Source of the DNA: Pseudomonadales bacterium
GTDB taxonomy: Bacteria; Pseudomonadota; Gammaproteobacteria; Pseudomonadales; Azotimanducaceae
Reading direction: 5' to 3'
Length of the DNA: 5,753 nt
Assembly: GCA_007128525.1 (NCBI GenBank)
Contig: SKXG01000312.1
Coordinates: forward strand, 1 to 5,753
In this document: positions 1 to 5,709 of the stretch, one piece after another
Position numbering within the stretch: the first letter of the stretch is position 1
Layout of the letters: each line of letters begins with the position of its first letter
Translations under genes and position numbers: made by a program
Notes under the pieces: generated by a model
What the model was told of the DNA's origin: nothing
Databases searched by the model: none
What the model saw: the letters and a program-made list of their open reading frames with translations, nothing else

Positions 1-326
1 ACACCCTGCAAGCCGGTGATGATGTTGCGAAACAGGATCAGCAGCGTATACAGCGTCAGGCCAATCAGCGCGGTGGTGACAGACAACCCGGTAAAGGGGA
101 CCAGCAGTATGAAGAGGGCCAGCGCAGGAATGGTGAAGGCAACCCCGGTCACGCCGAGCAAGGCTGGATGCAGGCGCGGCCAGCGCAAGGCTGCCAGTGC
201 CAGCGGAAACGCAATCGCCAGGCCCAGCACAACCGCCAGCCCCGTAAGCTGTAAATGCTCACCCAGGCGTTCGGCGATCAGCCCGGTGTTTTCCAGCACC
301 CAGGGCCAGTGCCACCAGTCGCTCAT
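1..326 (-). CDS. OpuCB/ProW/EgtU-type ABC permease, N-terminal part (cut by left edge)
   Basis: This is the inner-membrane permease of a glycine-betaine/choline/ergothioneine-type ABC importer. Only the first 108 codons are in the window. The protein begins MSDWWHWPWVLENTG, then shows 'LIAERLGEHLQLTGLAVVL' (about 16-34), a hydrophobic stretch to about 47, and 'FTIPALALFILLVPFTGL' (about 64-81), which matches the conserved segment of OpuCB/YehW permeases. It ends in 'LLILFRNIITGLQG', the start of the EAA-like loop. The ATG shares four bases (ATGA) with the stop of the upstream ATPase and has no clear Shine-Dalgarno, which suggests translational coupling. The missing part will show whether it is a stand-alone permease of about 210 residues or, as in EgtU, is fused to a substrate-binding domain. 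The family is clear; the substrate is not. Confidence 0.88.
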   Translation of the reverse strand, partial: MSDWWHWPWVLENTGLIAERLGEHLQLTGLAVVLGLAIAFPLALAALRWPRLHPALLGVTGVAFTIPALALFILLVPFTGLSVTTALIGLTLYTLLILFRNIITGLQG

Positions 327-1288
327 GGCAGCGCGGCATCAATCTGTTCGCGGGTAATGACGCCGCGGAGCTGTCCGGATTCGTCGGCACAGGGCACGGC
401 GTTGCGACGGTGCGTCAGCATCAGGTCCAGCGCATCACGCAGCGTCTGTGCTGGGCGCAGCGGCGCCAGTGATGGCACGGCGTCAGGCTGTACATCGGTG
501 GTCGCTGCCGGGTCAGGCTGCACCGCAACATCCGCCAATCGGATCAGCCCCAACAGACGCAGCGCGCGATCCGGACCAAGGAAACGGTCGACGAAGGCAT
601 TGGCTGGGGTTGCCAGCAGGTCTCGTGGGGATCCGCACTGCGCCAGTACACCAGCGTCCTGAAATACCGCCACCTGATCACCGAGGCGCAGCGCCTCATC
701 AATGTCGTGTGTGACGAAGACAATGGTCTTGGCAAGCTGCTGCTGCAGTTCCAGCAGCTCATCCTGCAAACGGGTTCGGACCAGCGGATCCACCGCGCCG
801 AAAGGCTCATCCATCAACAGTATGGGTGGATCGGCCGCGAGCGCCCGCGCAACGCCGACGCGCTGCTGCTGACCGCCCGAGAGTTGATGCGGATAGCGCT
901 GCAGGTTGTCCTCAGCCAGGCCGACCAGAGCAGCGAGTTCATGGACGCGTGCCCCAATCTGCTGCCGGGACCACCCCAGCAGGCGCGGTACTGTGGCGAT
1001 GTTGTCGAAGATGCGCTGGTGCGGAAACAGGCCGGCATTTTGCAGCACATAGCCAATACCGCGGCGCAGGTCGATGACATCACGCGCGGCCACGTCGGTG
1101 CCGTCGATCCGGACCACGCCCCGGGTTGGCTGCTCGAGCCGGTTGATCATGTGCAGCGACGTGGTCTTGCCGCAGCCGGACGGCCCGACAAAGACCGTCA
1201 CCGATGCTGCGGGCAGCACCAGCGACAGCTGATCTACTGCGGTAACCCGGTTGTCGTAAACTTTGCTGACCGCTTCGAAGGCAATCAT
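323..1288 (-). CDS. OpuCA/ProV/EgtV-type ABC transporter ATPase with a short CBS-like tail
   Basis: This 321-residue cytoplasmic ATPase powers the adjacent OpuCB-type permease. Visible motifs are Walker A GPSGCGKTT (35-43), Q-loop Q83 in YVLQNAGLFPH, signature LSGGQQQR (136-143), Walker B ILLMDEP (156-162) followed by FGAVDPLVR, and switch H194 in FVTHDIDEAL. The 'IGYVLQNAGLFPH' and 'DEPFGAVDPLVR' segments are typical of the quaternary-amine (OpuCA/ProV) family. Residues about 270-321 resemble a single CBS motif (LRDALDLMLTHRRNAVPC, then GQLRGVITREQID). Classical OpuCA is nearer 380 residues with two CBS motifs, so this tail is short. The start is supported by GAGG at 1296-1299, seven bases upstream of the ATG. 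The start overlaps the preceding permease stop by 4 bp. Within a selenoneine locus an ergothioneine/selenoneine-type importer is plausible, but betaine, choline or carnitine uptake is not excluded. Confidence 0.92.
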   Translation of the reverse strand: MIAFEAVSKVYDNRVTAVDQLSLVLPAASVTVFVGPSGCGKTTSLHMINRLEQPTRGVVRIDGTDVAARDVIDLRRGIGYVLQNAGLFPHQRIFDNIATVPRLLGWSRQQIGARVHELAALVGLAEDNLQRYPHQLSGGQQQRVGVARALAADPPILLMDEPFGAVDPLVRTRLQDELLELQQQLAKTIVFVTHDIDEALRLGDQVAVFQDAGVLAQCGSPRDLLATPANAFVDRFLGPDRALRLLGLIRLADVAVQPDPAATTDVQPDAVPSLAPLRPAQTLRDALDLMLTHRRNAVPCADESGQLRGVITREQIDAALP

Positions 1289-2766
1289 TGCGCGACCTCG
1301 ACCGGTGAGGTACGCAGGTGCAGACGGCGCCGAATCAGACGTGCCAGCGCATCGACACCGATGTTGAGCAGAGCTGTGATCAGAATCAGCACCATGGCCA
1401 CATCAAAGCGGATGTCTTCCATTGCCGCGTCCACATAAAAACCCAGCGTCGCTATGCCGAGAATACCGAGGATGGCGGTCTCCCGCATGATGATCTCCCA
1501 GCGATAGAGCAGAAACGCCAGAAAATTACCGTACACCCGCGGCGTCACCTCATAGGCATAACGGTTCAGGCCATGCGGCGCATCCGCGCGCAGCGTCAGC
1601 GCGTTGCTGTGGCGGCCGATCAGATGACCGATGATGCCGCCGTTGTGAATCGACAGCGCGACGATCGCGGGCAGCATCGACGGACCCCAGAGCTGCAGCA
1701 GAATATAGGCCAGCAAATACTCGGGCGTGGAGCGCGCAATGACCAGCAGCACGTGGCCGAAAGTGCCGCCGAGCCGGCCGGTAAAGTGCCGTGACACAAG
1801 CGGATAGGCCGCCAGCGTCAGTGCGCCGGTGACCACCAGCGCGATCTGCGTCAGCACCAGTGTCGACCAGATGCCGGGCAGGGCCTGATGCGTCAGTATG
1901 TTCAGCAGCCAGTCCCAGGCCGCCAGCCAGCCGTCGCCATGCCGCAGTGGCGACGGAATGATGTCCTGGGTAAAGAAGCGGCTGACATTGCTCCAGATGA
2001 TCGGCAGCCCGGAACCCAGCAGGAAAGGCGCTGCAATCAGGTACAGCGGCAACAGCAGCGGTCGTACCCACAACCGCAAGGTGGCGATCAACACATAGAA
2101 GACGATCAACAGCGCGCCGACTTCGCCGTATTGTCCCTGCATAAAGGAGGACTGCAGATAAAAGCCCAGGGTCGGCATGCCGACAAAGCCGAGGATGGCG
2201 CTGGAGCGCAGTCCGCACTCCAGCCGGTAAGCGGTGTAACTGACCAGGTGTACCCAGGCGTCGGGAATCCGGGCATAGACGAAGCGCGACAGCAGAGCGG
2301 TGCCGCCCGCCAAGGCTTTTTCTGCAGACTTGTCGGCTTCGTCCAGAATTTCAGCATAGACCTTGGCGAACACGCCGGCGAACGGAATGGCGATGGCCAA
2401 CACCCCAGTCAGCGGGTGCAGGCCGAAGAACTGCAGGAAGATCAGCGCCCAGAACAGCTCATGGATGGCGCGGATAAAGGCGCAACCGGCGCGCACCAGG
2501 TACCAGTCGAAGGCCAGCGCCAGCAGGAAGCCGCCTGCGGCACCCAGCGCGACACCGACGAAGGCAAAGGCCACGGTGCGCAGCAGTGCCTCGGCCACGT
2601 AATCGAGGGCGCGAAAGTCCGGTGCGATCAGTCCCAGACCGAGCCGGCCGAGCTCCTGCCAGGGATTGATGGTGGTGATCTCGATGTCTGCGAACAGCAG
2701 GCAGACCAGGCCGATGGCAACGAATACCAGTGTCGTGCGCAATGCGGAGGCCGGCTTCATGCCCAT
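1285..2766 (-). CDS. Fused double PhnE-type ABC permease (putative selenium-oxyanion importer)
   Basis: This 493-residue polytopic inner-membrane protein contains two PhnE/MetI-type permease domains in one chain. After an N-terminal membrane segment (about 9-26), domain 1 covers roughly 55-250 and domain 2 roughly 295-480. The two halves carry matching coupling-loop regions: RSSAILGFVGMPTLGFYLQ (187-205) and RETAILGILGIATLGFYVD (428-446), which marks an internal duplication. PhnE is usually about 260 residues and works as a dimer, so this one chain can supply the whole transmembrane part. It lies 12 bp after its ATPase and overlaps the next ATPase by 4 bp. Two in-frame ATGs (2766 and 2760) are possible starts; the ribosome-binding site is weak (GGCGGG). 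The substrate is inferred from the partner binding protein: a selenium oxyanion, or else a phosphonate or phosphite. Confidence 0.9.
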   Translation of the reverse strand: MGMKPASALRTTLVFVAIGLVCLLFADIEITTINPWQELGRLGLGLIAPDFRALDYVAEALLRTVAFAFVGVALGAAGGFLLALAFDWYLVRAGCAFIRAIHELFWALIFLQFFGLHPLTGVLAIAIPFAGVFAKVYAEILDEADKSAEKALAGGTALLSRFVYARIPDAWVHLVSYTAYRLECGLRSSAILGFVGMPTLGFYLQSSFMQGQYGEVGALLIVFYVLIATLRLWVRPLLLPLYLIAAPFLLGSGLPIIWSNVSRFFTQDIIPSPLRHGDGWLAAWDWLLNILTHQALPGIWSTLVLTQIALVVTGALTLAAYPLVSRHFTGRLGGTFGHVLLVIARSTPEYLLAYILLQLWGPSMLPAIVALSIHNGGIIGHLIGRHSNALTLRADAPHGLNRYAYEVTPRVYGNFLAFLLYRWEIIMRETAILGILGIATLGFYVDAAMEDIRFDVAMVLILITALLNIGVDALARLIRRRLHLRTSPVEVAQ

Positions 2767-2778
2767 CCCGCCGCGGTG

Positions 2779-3429
2779 TCAGTACAGAAACCGCAGGTCG
2801 GCGGCCTGCAGTTCGCGGCTGGGTGCATCGAGCGCGATCTGGCCGTCCTGAATACCGATCACGCGGTCGGTGTAGCGCAGCGCGAGTTCTACATCATGCA
2901 TGGCGATCACTGCGGTCTCGAACTGCGTTGTCAGCGCGGCCATGACCACCTCACTCTGCGGACCATCCAGCGCCGATGCCGGTTCATCGGCCAGTACCAG
3001 CCGGCCCCGCTGATAGAGCGACCGGGCAATGGCCGTGCGCTGACGCTGACCGCCCGACAGCTCGCCGGCCCGCTCCCACAGCTTGTCCTCAATCGACAGC
3101 TCAGCCAGCAGTGCCTGCACGGTGCTGACGTCACGGCGAAATGGCCGAACCAGCGTCACCAGGTTGTACCAGCTCGGATGTTGCGAGAGGCGGCCCATAT
3201 AAACGTTGTGAAAAACCGACAGAGACTGCACCAGACCCAGTTCCTGTGGAATCATCGCTGTGCCGTCCGGCCAGTGCTCGTACATCAGGCTGAGCAAGGT
3301 CGACTTGCCGACACCACTGCGGCCAACCAGTGCGACCTTGTCGCCACGCGCTACGGTCAGCGACAAAGGTCCGAGGACCAGTTCGCCGCCGTAGCCGGCA
3401 CTGACCTGATCAAGGGTGAGCGCCGTCAT
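2779..3429 (-). CDS. PhnC-like ABC transporter ATPase (putative selenium-oxyanion importer)
   Basis: This 216-residue cytoplasmic ATPase is the partner of the PhnD-like binding protein and the double permease. Motifs are Walker A GRSGVGKST (36-44), Q-loop Q62 in MIPQELGLVQ, signature LSGGQRQR (124-131), Walker B LVLADEP (144-150) followed by ASALDGPQ, and switch H178 in IAMHDVELAL. Only about 20 residues separate the Walker A lysine from the Q-loop, about half the usual spacing (42 in the other ATPase of this window), so the segment between them is trimmed; PhnC itself is about 250 residues. 'SVFHNVYMGRL' fits PhnC-type ATPases. I chose the ATG at 3429, whose A is the last base of the upstream stop (TGATG). 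An in-frame TTG one codon earlier would add a residue. No strong Shine-Dalgarno is visible, so translation is probably coupled to the binding-protein gene. Confidence 0.9.
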   Translation of the reverse strand: MTALTLDQVSAGYGGELVLGPLSLTVARGDKVALVGRSGVGKSTLLSLMYEHWPDGTAMIPQELGLVQSLSVFHNVYMGRLSQHPSWYNLVTLVRPFRRDVSTVQALLAELSIEDKLWERAGELSGGQRQRTAIARSLYQRGRLVLADEPASALDGPQSEVVMAALTTQFETAVIAMHDVELALRYTDRVIGIQDGQIALDAPSRELQAADLRFLY

Positions 3430-4301
3430 CAATCAATCAGGTCCAGTTCGCGACCGAACTGCAGGATGACGTCATAGTCCTCATTGCTGGCGGGAATGAA
3501 TCCGCTGCGTGGAAAACTGGCAAGCAACTCTGGATCATCCATATCCAGCAATGCCTGCCGCACGCGATCGGTAAAACCTTCGCCGAACTCTGCGTCTACA
3601 TCGCCGCGGATTGTCCATTGGTAGTCCGGATAGGGTGGCGTTTCCCAGACCACCTGTACGGCGTCGGTATTGACGTTCCCATCTGCCACTTCCTTGTCCC
3701 AGACGGTGTAGTTCACTGCACCGGCCTGGTAGGCGCCGGACTCCACCAGTGCGATCGTGCGTGTATGGTTGCCGGAGTAGCCGACACGGCGGAACAGGGT
3801 GTCCGGTCCGTCGCCAAAATGCTCACGCAAAAAGTACTCCGGCATCAGGCGTCCGGACGTTGATCCGCGCGAGCCAAACGTAAAAGTCAGGTCGCGCAGT
3901 CCGGCGGGAGGCTCGTCGTCACTGAATTCAAGCCCCGCGCTGTTATGCGCGATGATGTAGGTTTTGAAATAGGGATCTTCCACGCCCTGAGCGAGGGCGA
4001 TCGAGTCCGGCACCAGCAGTCGGGCCCGGACGCCGGACAGCCCGCCGAACCAGGCCAGCTGCACCTGATTGTTGCGGAAGGCGGTGACCGACGCTGCATA
4101 GGATTTTACCGGGATAAAACGCACCTCTACGTCGAGCGCTTCAGCCAGGTAGTCAGCGACTCGTTCGAAGCGCTCCTGCAGGCGCGTTTCATCTTCATCA
4201 GGAATGGCCGTGAAGACGAATGGCCGGGCATTGGCCATGCTGAAACTGATGCAGGCCAGGCCGAGCACGATAAACACTGACAGTATTCTTAGGGCGTGCA
4301 T
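3429..4301 (-). CDS. PhnD-family periplasmic binding protein, 'putative selenate ABC transporter' clade
   Basis: This 290-residue secreted protein should capture an oxyanion in the periplasm for the next two gene products. A signal peptide is visible: MHALR, a hydrophobic core (about 6-20), and probable cleavage after ANA (23-25). The mature protein follows the PhnD/PtxB plan: FTAIPDEDETRL (30-41), KSYAASVTAFRNNQVQLAWF (66-85), FGSRGSTSGRLMPEYFL (142-158) with the anion-loop STS, and VGYSGNHTRTIALVESGAY (173-191) with H179. The C-terminal 'YPDYQWTIRGDVD' and 'SFPRSGFIPASN' fit, from memory, the subgroup called putative selenate ABC transporter substrate-binding protein. Selenite resembles phosphite in shape and charge, and the gene follows senA by 14 bp. 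The ATG at 4301 is preferred over a longer in-frame start at 4532, because the extension lies inside senA, lacks a signal sequence and would bypass the good ribosome-binding site. Phosphite or phosphonate binding is the main alternative. Confidence 0.88.
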   Translation of the reverse strand: MHALRILSVFIVLGLACISFSMANARPFVFTAIPDEDETRLQERFERVADYLAEALDVEVRFIPVKSYAASVTAFRNNQVQLAWFGGLSGVRARLLVPDSIALAQGVEDPYFKTYIIAHNSAGLEFSDDEPPAGLRDLTFTFGSRGSTSGRLMPEYFLREHFGDGPDTLFRRVGYSGNHTRTIALVESGAYQAGAVNYTVWDKEVADGNVNTDAVQVVWETPPYPDYQWTIRGDVDAEFGEGFTDRVRQALLDMDDPELLASFPRSGFIPASNEDYDVILQFGRELDLID

Positions 4302-4307
4302 AACAAG

Positions 4308-4313
4308 TTCCTC
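4308..4313 (-). promoter_or_regulatory. Ribosome-binding site of the PhnD-like gene
   Basis: GAGGAA lies six bases upstream of the ATG at 4301, in the short gap after the senA stop codon. It fixes the start of the binding protein at the signal peptide methionine and rejects the 77-codon upstream extension of the same frame. Confidence 0.8.
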
Positions 4314-4315
4314 GA

Positions 4316-5677
4316 CTATTGGGTCTGGATGGCACAGGTACGAAAGCCCGCCGGCACATCGTTCCGGTCGGGCGTGAAGAAGTTGCGGTAGCCGTTGTGG
4401 ATCAGGTGGCTGCTGGTAGCAAAGCTGCCGCCGCGCAGTACCCGGCGTCGTTCGGCAAACCACGGCGCCGAATAATCTTCGTACAGCTCGGCGACGAAGC
4501 CCGGATAGGGCGCAAACAGGCTGTCTGTCCACTCCCAGATATTGCCGAGCATTTGCCGGCAGCCCGGAGCGCTGTCGCCGTCGGCCAGTGCCGCGACATC
4601 AACTGGCCCCAATCTGGCCTCATCAAGATTGGTGAGACATCTGTTCTCGTTGGACGCTTGATCGTCGCGCATGTGATCGCCCCACGGATAGCGCCGCTTG
4701 CCTGGCAGCAGTTGCTGGCCGCTGCGGTCAGGCACGCGGCTGGCGGCCACTTCCCACTCCGCTTCCGTAGGCAGGCGACGCCCGGCCCAGCGGCACCAGG
4801 CCTGTGCCTCGTGCCAGCTCACGTGCACCACGGGCTCATGCGGTGCCAGCGGCAGCCATTGAGCGAAGCGGCGTTGCTCCCAGCCGGCATTTGAGTGTCG
4901 CCAGTACACCGGGGCCTCCAACTGGGCTGCCTCGCGCCAGGCCCAGCCGGCATCGTCCCAGTAGCGGCGGTCCTGATAGCCGCCGGCGTCGACAAATGCC
5001 GCGTATTCCGCATTGGTGACAGGCGCGCGTGATATGGCAAAGGGCGCGACCGTCACCTCGTGCGGCTGCTTTTCGTTATCAAACCGAAAGGGCACGCTGG
5101 CATCGCTACCCAGTTCATGGTTGCCGCCGGGAATCTGAGCGTCCCCCGGCAGGCCGCCAGCCCCGGCGCCGTCCAATGCTGGCGTCGGTGTCGAAGGGGC
5201 CGGGTAGCCCAGAGTCTGCCGGGTGTACAGAAAGGCCTCCGCGTGCATCGCTTCGTGCAGCGTGGTCAGTTGATACACATAACTCTGGGCTTCGCTGGCC
5301 AGGCCGCCATCCGGCAGACGCGTGAGCATGGCCGCCAGTACTTGATCGAGATAGGCCCAGGTTCCTGCCCAGTCCGGCAATGGCAGCGTCCATCGGGCCT
5401 CGTGTGGAATCTTGCTGGAGTCGTACAGTGTCTGTGCCTGTGGGGCCTGGTACTCCGGGAGCCCGTACAGGGTGTGCAGCGCAAAATGATCGTGAAAGAA
5501 TCCGACGTGACCGACCTCCCACAGCGGCGGGTTGACGATCGCCAGACGCGGTCCGAGACTGCGTTGACCGGTCAGATCGGCGCACAGCGCTTTGGTGCGC
5601 CTTCGTGTGGCCGTCAGCATATCGGCCAGATGCTGTGCGGATACCCGTTGTGTGGGTGGAACGGTCAGGCTGCCCAT
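4316..5677 (-). CDS. senA: Selenoneine synthase SenA (EgtB-family nonheme iron enzyme)
   Basis: This 453-residue cytoplasmic enzyme belongs to the EgtB/SenA family. SenA couples a selenosugar to hercynine using O2 and Fe(II) and leads to selenoneine; EgtB does the sulfur version. The N-terminal DinB-like domain (about 12-155) shows NPPLWEVGHVGFFHDHF with H57, and TTLHEAMHAEAFLYTRQTLG with H141 and H145. This H plus HxxxH arrangement matches the three iron ligands of EgtB (spacing 84 and 4). A Pro/Ala/Gly-rich linker (159-178) leads into the FGE-sulfatase domain (about 182-449): APVTNAEYAAFV (218-229), VVHVSWHEAQAWCRWAGRRL (283-302), MLGNIWEWTDSLF (376-388), RVLRGGSFAT (412-421) and RNFFTPDRND (431-440). 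GGAG seven bases before the ATG supports the start. The SenA call over EgtB or OvoA rests on overall resemblance, the SenB-like gene next door, and the downstream selenium-type transporter. No frameshift is seen. Confidence 0.82.
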   Translation of the reverse strand: MGSLTVPPTQRVSAQHLADMLTATRRRTKALCADLTGQRSLGPRLAIVNPPLWEVGHVGFFHDHFALHTLYGLPEYQAPQAQTLYDSSKIPHEARWTLPLPDWAGTWAYLDQVLAAMLTRLPDGGLASEAQSYVYQLTTLHEAMHAEAFLYTRQTLGYPAPSTPTPALDGAGAGGLPGDAQIPGGNHELGSDASVPFRFDNEKQPHEVTVAPFAISRAPVTNAEYAAFVDAGGYQDRRYWDDAGWAWREAAQLEAPVYWRHSNAGWEQRRFAQWLPLAPHEPVVHVSWHEAQAWCRWAGRRLPTEAEWEVAASRVPDRSGQQLLPGKRRYPWGDHMRDDQASNENRCLTNLDEARLGPVDVAALADGDSAPGCRQMLGNIWEWTDSLFAPYPGFVAELYEDYSAPWFAERRRVLRGGSFATSSHLIHNGYRNFFTPDRNDVPAGFRTCAIQTQ

Positions 5678-5709
5678 AGCGCTTCTCCATCTGCGGCCAC
5701 GGAGGTCGA
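5678..5709. promoter_or_regulatory. 32-bp divergent spacer between senA and the SenB-like gene
   Basis: The start codons of the two divergent genes are separated by only 32 bp, which holds both ribosome-binding sites (GGAG on the minus strand at 5685-5688, GGAGG on the plus strand at 5701-5705). No sigma-70 promoter fits in it. The promoters must therefore overlap the opposite gene's 5' coding end, or transcription comes from farther away. I see no convincing operator palindrome; AGCGCT at 5678-5683 is too short to mean much. Confidence 0.5.
5685..5688 (-). promoter_or_regulatory. Ribosome-binding site of senA
   Basis: GGAG followed by seven bases (AAGCGCT) and the ATG at 5677. An overlapping ATG at 5690 begins ATGGAGAAG in another frame and uses these same bases; its reading frame has no family resemblance, so the site is assigned to senA. 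Confidence 0.7.

Noticed and set aside
707..1438. A 243-codon plus-strand frame
   Set aside because: It is antisense to the OpuC-type ATPase, whose full motif set is intact; the plus-strand frame has no domain features.
1888..3477. A 529-codon open frame on the plus strand
   Set aside because: It lies antisense to two clearly recognizable transporter genes, is rich in Gln, Arg and Ala, matches no family I know and has no start context. Long antisense frames are common in high-GC DNA.
4261..4301. Possible lipoprotein signal (GLAC) in the PhnD-like protein
   Set aside because: The residue three before the cysteine is Gly rather than Leu, Val or Ile, and a good type I cleavage site (ANA) follows, so a soluble periplasmic protein is more likely.
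4302..4532. A 77-codon upstream extension of the PhnD-like protein
   Set aside because: It lies inside the senA 3' end, would bury the signal peptide, and ignores the good GAGGAA site six bases before the ATG at 4301.
5641..5680. A possible -35 (TTGTGT at 5648-5653) for the SenB-like gene
   Set aside because: No acceptable -10 hexamer occurs at 16-18 bp spacing, so it is no better than chance.
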